A stretch of DNA of 64,000 nt from Pseudooceanicola nanhaiensis DSM 18065 (GCF_000688295.1 NZ_JHZF01000011.1:1210288-1274287); one strand, 5' to 3'. Shown: positions 37,990 through 45,711, counted from the first letter of the stretch. Numbers and translations: made by a program. The notes: generated by a model from the letters alone, not told the origin.

Positions 37990-38097
37990 AATATCGCGTC
38001 TCCTTTCCCCCGAAACATGCCATTCGCGCCCAGAACCTGCAACTTAGCCTAGGAGCATGCTCAGCAAGTCATTGCCGAAGTCCAGCTAACCCCCGGA
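37800..38097. repeat. about 300-bp direct repeat, copy 2
   Basis: Same orientation and order as 35893-36185: small gene, ribosome site, AACCTGCAACTT tract, GCCGAAGTCC and a junction element at 38081-38097. The copies are diverged, so the duplication is older than that of the Cys-rich genes. Confidence 0.7.
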
Positions 38098-38195
38098 CAC
38101 CCGTTCCAGGGTTCAATCGTCATCCAGCCAAGGTGGAGTGGCGGCAGAAACGAAGTTACACTCTTGCCCTGAAAGCTGGAGAGGAGGCGGAACAC

Positions 38196-38249
38196 ATGGC
38201 CCGACGTAGCCTGAAAATCACCCTGCACCAGGTAAGTGTGGTGCTGTGA
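38196..38249 (+). CDS. 17-codon leader ORF overlapping the next gene
   Basis: MARRSLKITLHQVSVVL-stop. A strong GAGGAGG lies 8 bp before the ATG, whereas the following gene has no ribosome site of its own and starts at a GTG that overlaps this stop (GTGA at 38246-38249). Either a coupling leader peptide, or the N-terminus of the next protein separated by a one-base frameshift. Confidence 0.45.
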   Translation: MARRSLKITLHQVSVVL

Positions 38250-38728
38250 GGAACGGACCTACAGGCATCGAAATCCACGATGCAATCGAAGACCTCAAGA
38301 CTGAGTTGAGTGAGGGCGAACCATTCACGGATGCCCTCTTGGGCGACGTCGCAAAGGACCACAGATTAAAACCGGAACTCTTGCGGCGGAAGTTCGAGGA
38401 CGAAACCGGACAGAGGCCAGAAGATTATGCTGCCCCTGCCAAGGTGAGCCACGAACAGGCTATGAGGCTGCGGGGGCGCCAACTTGAAAGTCGGCTCGAT
38501 CCGGTGGCATACAGCTTCTTTCGCCACTTGGAACCGAAAGTGTTCGGCCGAATTATCAATTTCGAGGGGCGCAAGCTCATGGCCGTGGCCGTGACGGGCG
38601 ACCTCCATTGCCTCGACTGGGAAACCGGACGTGAAGTTCAAATCGTCTGGCAAAATCGCAACGAAGCCCACGACAACTTGAACCGCCTGATACGTGGAGA
38701 GGCAATCAGCGGACGCCTCAAAGGCTGA
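38246..38728 (+). CDS. phage hypothetical protein
   Basis: 160 residues from a GTG start, RNGPTGIEIHDAIEDLKTEL onward. Contains the helical stretch LLGDVAKDHRLKPELLRRKF and a C-terminal beta-rich part with GRKLMAVAVTGDLHCLDWET. No known family recognised. Translation probably depends on the 17-codon leader ORF. Confidence 0.5.
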   Translation: MRNGPTGIEIHDAIEDLKTELSEGEPFTDALLGDVAKDHRLKPELLRRKFEDETGQRPEDYAAPAKVSHEQAMRLRGRQLESRLDPVAYSFFRHLEPKVFGRIINFEGRKLMAVAVTGDLHCLDWETGREVQIVWQNRNEAHDNLNRLIRGEAISGRLKG

Positions 38729-38754
38729 TCCGCAAATGGCCCGGAGGGACCACA

Positions 38755-38886
38755 ATGGCGCTGCGAAGGATGAGTCTGCTAACCGACCTCGAGCACGAGC
38801 TATGGCTTCTGCTCAAGGAGATGCAAACCCAGCACGACATCGACCCGTCCGATGCGTACGCCTACTTCGAACAAGCATGGGGCTAG
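38755..38886 (+). CDS. 43-residue phage ORF
   Basis: MALRRMSLLTDLEHELWLLL onward, ending AYAYFEQAWG. CCCGGAGGGACCACA upstream is a good ribosome site. Acidic helical peptide with no recognised family. It follows the 160-residue gene by 26 bp. Confidence 0.5.
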   Translation: MALRRMSLLTDLEHELWLLLKEMQTQHDIDPSDAYAYFEQAWG

Positions 38887-39032
38887 GTCGGCGACGAATG
38901 GGGCTAGCGAGCACCCGGAAACTAAATCCAGCTAACCCCGGGCCGTGGGATGTCCGGTATGCGGACTTTTCTGCCGTTCGCCGCAACTGCTCGATCAAGG
39001 CCGCGTCCGCGGACCGATCGCTGGTGGAGCGG

Positions 39033-39944
39033 TCACTCCGCGGCTTGGGGCAGATGCTTCGGCAGGACTCCCTCGGCCTCGGCCTCCGTGCGCAACCATT
39101 GGCGGAATGCGGCGATCTTTTCCTCATCGGCACGGGCTTCGGGGCAGGCAATCGCGTAGATCGACATGGGCAGCGTCGTCACGTCGAAAAGGCGCTGCAA
39201 TCGGCCTGACTCGATCGTGCCGCGGACCACCGCGTCGTAGGCCAGAGAGACACCCTGATGCTGCTCGACCATCGTCGTCGACAGCTCGCAGTTGGGATAG
39301 GTCGGTCCGGGCGGAAATTCCGCCCCGGCAAGGCCCGCCTCGGCGAACCATTCGGACCAGGCATCGTCAGTCTCGTCGTAGAAGAGCGTGAGGCGCAGCA
39401 GATCCTCTGGATGCCGGACATCCTCGCGCTCCCGCAGGGCCGGAGAGATCACCGGATACCGCGCCGAGGCCATCAGAGGCTCGACACGCAAGCCGGGCGT
39501 CGGGCGGTCGGACCACTGGATCACGACGTCCGCATCGTTGGTTGCGAAATCGAGCGACGGCGCGCCGTTCGAGACCCGCAGCCGAATGTCGCGGGCGAAA
39601 TCGAGCCTCGGCAGGCGGGGCACCAGCCAGCGCGCGGCGAAGCCCGGCGTCGAGAGGACACGCAGGGTCCTCGGCGCCCCGCGCACGGCGTCGGTCTCTT
39701 CGAGAAACGCGTCCAACAGGTGCGTCAGCTTCCCGGCATAGGCCTCGCCCGTGAGGGTGAGCGCGATCCGGTTGCCCGAGCGCTCGAACAGTTGCGTGTC
39801 GAGAAAGCCTTCCAATGCCTTGATCTGATGGCTGACAGCCGAGGGTGTCAGGCAGAGCTCGTCCGCCGCGGCCTTGACCGACATGTGCCGTGCGCTGGCC
39901 TCGAAGGCGCGGACGGCTGCGAAGGGGGGAAGCTTGCGTCCCAT
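39033..39944 (-). CDS. LysR family transcriptional regulator (GcvA-like)
   Basis: 303 residues from MGRKLPPFAAVRAFEASARH; a GTG at 39968 would add eight residues. The N-terminal helix-turn-helix is VKAAADELCLTPSAVSHQIK at about 25-45, followed by the LysR substrate-binding domain. Its sequence is like chromosomal GcvA/AmpR-type regulators rather than phage repressors. It is divergent from the DUF6647 gene, which is the probable target; the 113-bp gap holds the promoters. Confidence 0.82.
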   Translation of the reverse strand: MGRKLPPFAAVRAFEASARHMSVKAAADELCLTPSAVSHQIKALEGFLDTQLFERSGNRIALTLTGEAYAGKLTHLLDAFLEETDAVRGAPRTLRVLSTPGFAARWLVPRLPRLDFARDIRLRVSNGAPSLDFATNDADVVIQWSDRPTPGLRVEPLMASARYPVISPALREREDVRHPEDLLRLTLFYDETDDAWSEWFAEAGLAGAEFPPGPTYPNCELSTTMVEQHQGVSLAYDAVVRGTIESGRLQRLFDVTTLPMSIYAIACPEARADEEKIAAFRQWLRTEAEAEGVLPKHLPQAAE

Positions 39945-40057
39945 CTTTTCCGCCTGAATTGAGCTCACGCCAGCCTGAAAAGCGATCGTTCGGTGACGTT
40001 AGGGAACCAGCATAGCATCGGGATACCAGATCTCAAAATCACATACCGGAGGGACCG

Positions 40058-40594
40058 ATGCACCGATCCCGTTTCGCCGTGGCACTCGCCACGGCCCTCA
40101 TCGCCTGGTGCCCGACGCTGCCACGCGCCGAGATCCCGACACCGCCATTGGTCGCCGAGTGGCGACAGGCGGAGAGCATGACCATGCTCGTCTCCACGCT
40201 CGACGCATGGCTCGATGCGCGAACAGACGTGCCACGCCGCGCGACGTCGCCGAACGTTCGTCTCGTCAGCGAGTGGCAGGCGGCCGCGCGGCAGGGGTCG
40301 ACGGGGAGTTTCCAGCGCGGCCGTCTCAGGGGGCTCTACGACCCGGACCGATCGGAGATCCTCCTGGTGCGTCCCTGGGACCCGCGCGAAGCAGGCGATG
40401 TCGCCGTGCTGCTGCACGAACTCACACACCATCGACAGGCATCGCATCACTGGTATTGCCCGGCCGCACAGGAGCTGCCGGCCTATCGGTTGCAAGAGGC
40501 GTGGCTTGCGGAGCAAGGGCTTTCCGCCGAGGCGAACTGGATGGCCGTCGTGCTCGACGCCGGATGCACACCGCGGGACATTCATCCCGATTGA
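40058..40594 (+). CDS. exported DUF6647-type protein with HExxH motif
   Basis: 178 residues. MHRSRFAVALATALIAWCPT is a signal peptide. The mature protein contains VAVLLHELTHHRQ, a zinc-metallopeptidase-like HExxH, and a Cys pair (WYCPA, AGCTP). CCGGAGGGACCG precedes the ATG. Carried between the early and late phage regions beside a LysR gene, so the pair looks like host-derived cargo. The peptidase activity is inferred from the motif only. Confidence 0.72.
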   Translation: MHRSRFAVALATALIAWCPTLPRAEIPTPPLVAEWRQAESMTMLVSTLDAWLDARTDVPRRATSPNVRLVSEWQAAARQGSTGSFQRGRLRGLYDPDRSEILLVRPWDPREAGDVAVLLHELTHHRQASHHWYCPAAQELPAYRLQEAWLAEQGLSAEANWMAVVLDAGCTPRDIHPD

Positions 40595-40912
40595 AGGCCC
40601 GGATGGCGCGGCGGAAGACCTGCGGCGCGAAGGACCGCCAGAAAAGAAGGTCCCGTGCCGCGGCTTTTCGTCGGCTGTCAGGCTCGAGAGCATTCAGAGA
40701 GGCAATCACCTTGGCCCGCCATCGGCGTGGTCGTGCGTCCGTCGCGCGACACTCCGTCACGGCGTGCAAGGCGGCTAAAACCGTGGGATATCGGTCGCCC
40801 GAACGCGGAAGGCTTCGCCGCGTTTGCGAAATCGTCCCGGCGCCCCGCTGTCGGTTTGGGGCTCGAAGCCGACTTTCGCTGCAGTCCAACTAACCCCCCG
40901 GAGGTACGACAT
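40595..40912. other. 318-bp region without a convincing gene
   Basis: A plus-strand reading frame at about 40603-40893 ends in the junction element (Gln-Ser-Asn-stop) but its protein is arginine-rich and low in hydrophobic residues, so it is not called. The element itself (40885-40904) gives the ribosome site for the next ORF. Confidence 0.4.
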
Positions 40913-41287
40913 ATGAGCGTATTGATCAGTGGAACTCTTTCTTCAGGAGAGATCACGACCGAAGAGCCTACCTTTGCACTGCGCTATGCGCGGCGAAACG
41001 AAAACATGCATTACGAAAACATGCATTGGGCTCTCGTGCTCCAACAAAAATGGATTATCCGGAAGGGCGATGAGGTCCGCGCAGAATGCGCGCGACATCC
41101 CTACGGTCGACGAGTCAACCTAACCCCGCCTCAGCGACGCGCCATCTTTCGGTCCCGGGCCGCCTCGAGCTCCTCACGCTGCGCATCGGCCGCGAAGCAC
41201 AGCAGCGCGAATGGCAGGGACAGCGCGGCCACCAACCAGCATATCCAGATCAACGGGGCATGCCATGTCAGGCTCCGCTTTGAGTGA
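40913..41287 (+). CDS. doubtful phage ORF after the last junction element
   Basis: 124 residues, MSVLISGTLSSGEITTEEPT onward. CGGAGGTACGACAT gives a good start signal. The first 60 residues look protein-like, but the C-terminal half lies antisense to the small membrane protein gene and is rich in R/S/A. A decayed junction element (TCAACCTAACCCCGCC, near 41115) is read through out of frame, so the gene may be extended by a frameshift past its original stop. Confidence 0.3.
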   Translation: MSVLISGTLSSGEITTEEPTFALRYARRNENMHYENMHWALVLQQKWIIRKGDEVRAECARHPYGRRVNLTPPQRRAIFRSRAASSSSRCASAAKHSSANGRDSAATNQHIQINGACHVRLRFE

Positions 41288-41340
41288 TCCCGCAGGCCTG
41301 CCGCTGGTTGGCCTCGCCAGTAGCGCGGGCGGCGCCTCAT
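41131..41340 (-). CDS. small single-span membrane protein at the end of the late operon
   Basis: 69 residues with a helix APLIWICWLVAALSLPFALL and a charged C-terminal tail REELEAARDRKMARR. The ATG overlaps the preceding stop (ATGA, 41337-41340), which supports it. Last visible gene of the minus-strand late operon. Topology would suit a lysis accessory protein such as a spanin subunit or holin partner, but this is inference. Confidence 0.6.
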   Translation of the reverse strand: MRRRPRYWRGQPAAGLRDHSKRSLTWHAPLIWICWLVAALSLPFALLCFAADAQREELEAARDRKMARR

Positions 41341-41702
41341 GTCGGCTCGATCGACGAGGCAAGCGTGATTGTCCCGTCGACCTGCAAGCGCCTCGGACCG
41401 GACAACTCGGTCCAGATGTTCAGGTAGTAGGTTCTGCCTTCCTTCAGCAGAGCAATATCCGGGGCCTCGAGGCGGATTTCGAAGAGCCCGGTCAGGGCAT
41501 CCGCCAGCGTGATCTTTGCGGACGCGTCGTCGCTGGCGAATTGAAGGAGCGGATCATCCCCGTCAGTGCGCGCGAAAGTGAGGTACACCACCTGGCTCTC
41601 CGGGCTGTCGATCACAGCTCCGTCCGGCTCCTTCGCGAAGAAGTCGATCGAGAGCGGCTCGCCCTTGTGGACGGTGATGATCTTGAGTGTGCTGGGCATC
41701 AA
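41337..41702 (-). CDS. phage structural hypothetical protein
   Basis: 121 residues, beta-rich: PSTLKIITVHKGEPLSIDFF and ADALTGLFEIRLEAPDIALL. It looks like an accessory fibre or decoration-type immunoglobulin-like protein. It overlaps the stop of the LamG/repeat protein by 4 bp and is coupled with the 69-residue gene downstream. Confidence 0.65.
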   Translation of the reverse strand: MMPSTLKIITVHKGEPLSIDFFAKEPDGAVIDSPESQVVYLTFARTDGDDPLLQFASDDASAKITLADALTGLFEIRLEAPDIALLKEGRTYYLNIWTELSGPRRLQVDGTITLASSIEPT

Positions 41703-43216
41703 AGGCCTCCGATGATGAAAGCGATGTCGTTCGGACCGCCGACACTCACCACCGGCGGCGCGGGGCGTCCGGTAATCGAAAGGCCCGCGGCAGGAGCGCC
41801 GGAAATCTCGATGACGACGAGCGACGGCAGGGACGCATCGCGGACGACGGGCGAGCCGACCTCCGAGGCCGTCACGATGCTGAAGGCCGAAAGGCTATGC
41901 ACTTGCGTCAGGACCGCGGCTCCGACCTCGGCACTGACACCCAGGACCGCAGGAGTAAGGTCGTGGCGCTGCGCGATCACAGGCGCACCGACGAACGCAG
42001 CAATCTCAACGCCGACCCCCAGAAGGCCCGAGAATGAGGTGACGACGGGGGTCCCGACCCGGGCAGACGCCTCCACACCAGTCGCGGCAACGATGTGATC
42101 CTGCGTCAGAGTAGCGGACCCGATCTCCGAAATGATCGGCAATCCGGTGGGAGCAAGGGAATGAACCTGGGCGACGCCGACCGCGCCGAGATCCGCGACC
42201 CCCTCAAGGCCAGCCGCGGAAAGAGCGTGCCTTTGCGCTATCGCCGGTGAGCCGACCTCCGCTTCGACCTCGACTCCCTGAGGGACAGTCGCCTGCCCTT
42301 GGCTAATCGTTGGCGCCCCTAGCTCGACCGAGGCATCGAACCCCGCCGGAGTCAGAGCATGCCTGACCGAGAGCTCGGCCGCGCCAACCCCGGCGACCAC
42401 CACCAATCCCGCGGCCGTCAGGGCGTGTGTCTGGGCCAAGGCAGTAGCCCCGATTTCCGCCGGCGCCGATACACCAACGGCTGTCAGGCTGACACCGGAG
42501 GACGGAAGGCTCACCCCGGGCGGGAGGTCTGCCTCGTCGAACACCACGCCGCCGTTCTCGACGGTGAAATGGTTGCCGTTTCCGCTGTCGTCATTGCCGA
42601 CAGAGGTCAGGCCGCGCAGGGCGTAGACCAGTGCCGCCTCGGCAGCCGGGTCGAAGGCCTTGGCCTGGCCGGTCGTGGTGTCGCATCCGAGTTGGTCTAG
42701 CGTCCAGAGTCCATCGACAAGTGCAAGACCGAAGACCTTCACCTCGGTGCCATCGTCAGTGAAGGCGGTGCCGGCGTCGTCGCCCAAGGCGTAGTGGCGG
42801 CCATCGGTTTCGATGCGAGGCCCGCCTCCGCCCGAGGAATTCCCCTCTGCGGTCTCGTACCCAAGCACCGCGTCATAGGCTTCAAGCACGACGTCGTTCA
42901 CGCCACCGCTGATGTCGAGGCCCATGCGAACGGCGAGGAAGACCCACTGCCCGACGGTGTACGTCGTGTAGAACCCGCCCGATGAGGTGTTCGAGTATCG
43001 CGCCGAGACACGGCCCGTGCTCGCATTGATGAAGATCTGACACCCGCCGTTGTCGTCAGCCCAGATCGTGTTGTTCGTGTTCCCGCCCGGATCTTTGAAG
43101 GCGAAGAACACGGTAAAATGCGCGGCCGCACCCAATCCCGGCACGAGTGCAGCGGAGTGCATGCCAGTCGCGGGCGACTGGCTGACCGAGGAAAGGGTGC
43201 GACCGGTGACGCTCAC
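41699..43216 (-). CDS. LamG-like domain protein with C-terminal ~20-residue repeats (putative fibre/adhesin)
   Basis: 505 residues from a GTG start (VSVTGRTLSSVSQSP); no strong ribosome site, start is tentative. Residues about 1-210 have the concanavalin/LamG pattern (HFTVFFAFKDPGGN, VSARYSNTSSGGFYTT, VFGLALVDGLWTLDQLG, YALRGLT). From about residue 265 to 480, ten or so degenerate repeats of roughly 20 residues occur, with consensus A-x-G-V-x-x-x-A-x-V-G-x-A-x-L-x-Q-x-H-x-L. Probable receptor- or glycan-binding appendage. Confidence 0.72.
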   Translation of the reverse strand: MSVTGRTLSSVSQSPATGMHSAALVPGLGAAAHFTVFFAFKDPGGNTNNTIWADDNGGCQIFINASTGRVSARYSNTSSGGFYTTYTVGQWVFLAVRMGLDISGGVNDVVLEAYDAVLGYETAEGNSSGGGGPRIETDGRHYALGDDAGTAFTDDGTEVKVFGLALVDGLWTLDQLGCDTTTGQAKAFDPAAEAALVYALRGLTSVGNDDSGNGNHFTVENGGVVFDEADLPPGVSLPSSGVSLTAVGVSAPAEIGATALAQTHALTAAGLVVVAGVGAAELSVRHALTPAGFDASVELGAPTISQGQATVPQGVEVEAEVGSPAIAQRHALSAAGLEGVADLGAVGVAQVHSLAPTGLPIISEIGSATLTQDHIVAATGVEASARVGTPVVTSFSGLLGVGVEIAAFVGAPVIAQRHDLTPAVLGVSAEVGAAVLTQVHSLSAFSIVTASEVGSPVVRDASLPSLVVIEISGAPAAGLSITGRPAPPVVSVGGPNDIAFIIGGL

Positions 43217-43221
43217 GGGGC

Positions 43222-43590
43222 TTAGCTCGGGTCTCTGAGAGTCGCCACGGCGAAAGCGCCCGTGCTGAACGTGTTCCCGGCGATCACCGCCTGCGTCGAG
43301 GCGAGGGCACCAGCTGCGACAAGCGTGTCGGAGCCGTTCGAAATGGCCCAGTGCGAAGCGGTGCCGGTGGCGCCAACGGTGCCATCGGTCACCGCGGGAC
43401 ATGTCACCTTGCGCCCGTCGGTATCGCCGTCCGCCGGGCCGGTCATGGTCAACCCGGTCTTCGATCCGAGTTCAACCGCCGCGATTCCCGCGTAGTTTGC
43501 GGGCTCGGCGGAGCAGATGTGCAGGACGGTCCCGGTCGAGACGATCCAGTCGAGGCCACCGTCGAGCGCCTCGTCGTTGAGATAGGACAT
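43222..43590 (-). CDS. phage structural hypothetical protein
   Basis: 122 residues, MSYLNDEALDGGLDWIVSTG onward, Thr/Gly/Ala-rich. Proteins of this type accompany LamG-domain proteins in alphaproteobacterial prophages. GAGGGGC precedes the ATG. The 105-bp gap upstream (43591-43695) holds an open frame ending in three Ile but no start codon. Confidence 0.65.
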   Translation of the reverse strand: MSYLNDEALDGGLDWIVSTGTVLHICSAEPANYAGIAAVELGSKTGLTMTGPADGDTDGRKVTCPAVTDGTVGATGTASHWAISNGSDTLVAAGALASTQAVIAGNTFSTGAFAVATLRDPS

Positions 43591-43695
43591 GACGCCCCTC
43601 CTAGATGATGATGCAGAAGAGCCCCGCCCGCAGGCGAGACCGGCGGACCGGCCTTGCGCCGATCAGAACCGCCGTGCGCGCGGCAGGTGCTCCGC

Positions 43696-44085
43696 TCAGC
43701 GCAGACGCTGGTCGGAATAGTCGATCGAAGTGGTCGCGGGCGCTTTCTCCACGAAGCCGGGCAGCTGGTCGAGAGCCTTCCGGACGTACCGCTCGGCCAG
43801 GCGCTGCAGGATGAAGTTGTCCGGTGCCAGCTTCGCGATCGCGTCCGGCACGCTGGCCTTTGCATAGGCGATGGCCTCTTCGACCAGCATGTCGGCCGCC
43901 TTGGAGGGCCCGTTCTGCATTGCGGATTCGACACCCGACATCATGGCCGAGTGCAGGGCCTCGCGGTGCTTGGCTTCGATCTCGATGCCGGTCCAGCGCT
44001 TCAGCTGCGCGGCTGCGAAGGCGATTGCCGCCGTGATGATGATTCCGAGGATCTCGAGGATGTACGGTTCAAGCGCGTCCATCAT
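43696..44085 (-). CDS. LLH-type phage holin
   Basis: 129 residues. One strong N-terminal helix (YILEILGIIITAAIAFAAAQ) followed by a long soluble, helical part, the layout of the phage_holin_LLH family. AAAGGAG precedes the two adjacent ATG codons. It directly follows the endolysin gene, which supports a lysis role. Confidence 0.75.
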   Translation of the reverse strand: MMDALEPYILEILGIIITAAIAFAAAQLKRWTGIEIEAKHREALHSAMMSGVESAMQNGPSKAADMLVEEAIAYAKASVPDAIAKLAPDNFILQRLAERYVRKALDQLPGFVEKAPATTSIDYSDQRLR

Positions 44086-44114
44086 GGCGCGTCTCCTTTC
44101 GGTGGTGGTGAGGC

Positions 44115-44837
44115 TCAGGCCTCGTTGGTGGAAAGCGCTCCGGTCGCGGCCGACGGCGCGGCGACATGGTTGAAGCCCGGCGGCACGCGGACACCGAGCA
44201 GCCGGTCGCGGTCGAACCAGGTCTCAGTGACGTTGTCGGACTGGTTGCCCCCGATGCCCCGGATGGCCGTTCGGCTCTGACCGGTCACGATGAAGACGTG
44301 GCCGTTCCAGCTCTTGGTCTTGTGCGTCCGCCACAGGACGCCGACGCCGCCGAGGGGCGGATTGTCGGCATCGGCCTCGTCGCCGTATTCGAGCCATGCT
44401 CGGGCGCCGAGACGGTTGAAATCCTGCGGGACGTTCGGCGCACCGGCCGACATGCAATGCGCGACGAACAGGCCGCACCACGGCACGTCATCACCGGGAT
44501 ACCACTGATCGAGATCCCGGGCCCAACCCATGATCGTCGGATTGTTCGCAGCGCCCGGCGCCTCCCGGGTGCCCAGCAGGCGCCGGGCCTCGGTGAGCCA
44601 AGCCGGATCATTCCCGACCGCCACCGGCGCGGGAGCCGGCTTTGCCTCGGCGGAGAACAGGGTCTCCAGCGTGATGGGTCCGGGGAACTCTCGGGCGCGG
44701 AGGCCGTGCGCTTCCTTGAAGTCGATCATCGCGTTTCGCGTGCCGGGGCCTTCCTGCCCATCGACACGCAGGCGGTAGTATCCGAGATCGGCAAGGCGCG
44801 ATTGCACCGTCGACACGAGGTCAGACGTGAACGTCAT
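44115..44837 (-). CDS. endolysin: peptidoglycan-binding + CHAP-like amidase (TIGR02594 type)
   Basis: 240 residues. The N-terminal PG_binding_1 fold covers about 1-60 (VQSRLADLGYYRLRVDGQEG, TRNAMIDFKEAHGL). The catalytic part begins at about 80 with WLTEARRLLGTREAPGAANN and contains the nucleophile Cys in DDVPWCGLFVAHCM and the His in WNGHVFIVTG. It cleaves peptidoglycan for host lysis. Start at 44837 follows GGAGATCACC. Confidence 0.87.
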   Translation of the reverse strand: MTFTSDLVSTVQSRLADLGYYRLRVDGQEGPGTRNAMIDFKEAHGLRAREFPGPITLETLFSAEAKPAPAPVAVGNDPAWLTEARRLLGTREAPGAANNPTIMGWARDLDQWYPGDDVPWCGLFVAHCMSAGAPNVPQDFNRLGARAWLEYGDEADADNPPLGGVGVLWRTHKTKSWNGHVFIVTGQSRTAIRGIGGNQSDNVTETWFDRDRLLGVRVPPGFNHVAAPSAATGALSTNEA

Positions 44838-44897
44838 GGTGATCTCCATGCGAAAAGGCCCCGCGGGCGGAGCGTAGGTTTCAGATTGTGGAGAGGG

Positions 44898-45371
44898 TCA
44901 GTCGGCTTTCGGGCCGGTGTAGAGCTCGGAGCAGTAGGGGCCGAAGTCAGCGCGCGCGCGACTCGGCAGCTCCGCCACGTAGCTCACGCAGAGCCGGAAC
45001 GGCGTATTCGGAACCCAGCACGGGGCACCGATCCAGGCGTCCCAGGACCAGACCTTGGGGCTCTCGGTCGTGGGTCCGTAGTCGCCTGGTCCCTGACCGC
45101 CGCACAGCCTGGTCCCGCGCTCCCCCTCAACCCAAGCCTTCCATGTCGCGTGGAGCAGGGTCGGTGCGGTGACCGAGTAACTGACGAGCGGCTTGCCTTC
45201 CTTCGGCGCCAGCACCTCAACATGAGCCTCAACCCATGGCCGGGACCGCAGGTGCTCGTCGTAGAGGCGCTCAGCCGGGTCGATACCGACGAGAATCACC
45301 AGCGCGACCCCGACACCCACGATCAGGGTACGGAACGCGTTGGCGTTCGGCGTCCCCTTCTCAGCTCGCAT
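44898..45371 (-). CDS. membrane-anchored lysis-cassette protein of unknown function
   Basis: 157 residues. One helix near the N-terminus (ANAFRTLIVGVGVALVILVG) then a periplasmic-looking domain with four Cys (TRLCGG, GAPCWVP, FRLCVSY, GPYCSEL), probably disulphide-bonded. The start at 45371 has AAGGA 8 bp upstream, overlapping the holin gene end. Lying between holin and endolysin it could be a spanin-like or regulator-of-lysis protein; no homology is claimed. Confidence 0.55.
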   Translation of the reverse strand: MRAEKGTPNANAFRTLIVGVGVALVILVGIDPAERLYDEHLRSRPWVEAHVEVLAPKEGKPLVSYSVTAPTLLHATWKAWVEGERGTRLCGGQGPGDYGPTTESPKVWSWDAWIGAPCWVPNTPFRLCVSYVAELPSRARADFGPYCSELYTGPKAD

Positions 45372-45711
45372 CCCGATCATCCTTCTCCGCCTCCCGCTTG
45401 TCGATGACGCGCTCGATGAGGGTCACCGCGATCAGTCCGGTCATGAATGCCGCCGCGCAGAGCGTGCCGAGCTTGCCGTCGAGGCCCGCCGGCATCTCGC
45501 CGATCCATGGCTCGAGCACCTTCGGCCCCAGCTCCCCGAACGCGAAGCTGGTGGCCGCTCCGACGAAGATCACTCGGAAGCCCTCCCGCCACGTCGTTCT
45601 GAGCGTGGCCGATCGCACCGCGCCGCCGAGGGCACCAAAGAAGGCGAGGAGGGCGGAGCGGTCGTTGAAGATCTGCCCGATCAGGTTCGGGTCTTTCGTC
45701 GGATCGGACAT
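45361..45711 (-). CDS. putative holin
   Basis: 116 residues with about two to three hydrophobic segments (LLAFFGALGGAVRSA, FRVIFVGAATSFAFGELG, TLCAAAFMTGLIAVTLIERV) and a highly charged C-terminus REAEKDDRDAS, the usual holin layout. It sits upstream of the Cys-containing membrane protein and endolysin. The start MSDPTKDP at 45711 gives a normal length. Confidence 0.7.
   Translation of the reverse strand: MSDPTKDPNLIGQIFNDRSALLAFFGALGGAVRSATLRTTWREGFRVIFVGAATSFAFGELGPKVLEPWIGEMPAGLDGKLGTLCAAAFMTGLIAVTLIERVIDKREAEKDDRDAS

Larger units (their letters stand above)
33446..40904 (+). repeat. dispersed gene-junction element TCCAGCTAACCCCGGAGG (nine copies or remnants)
   Basis: Copies at 33446-33462, 34511-34528, 34835-34851, 35025-35041 and 40885-40904 end in CGGAGG a few bases before an ATG and so act as the ribosome site. 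At 34835, 35025 and 35880 the element also encodes the end of the preceding protein (Ser-Ser-stop). Copies at 35880-35893, 36170-36185, 38081-38097 and 38927-38942 have lost the GGAGG or the following gene. Two related variants, TCCAACAATCCCGGAGG, precede the genes at 33845 and 35424. Confidence 0.75.

Noticed and set aside
33446-38942. CRISPR array suggested by repeated short motif
   Set aside because: Spacing is irregular, units are at gene boundaries and there are no equal-length spacers or cas genes.
40603-40893. Plus-strand arginine-rich frame ending in the junction element
   Set aside because: Highly basic, low hydrophobic content, no ribosome site; the stop in the element is probably a relic.
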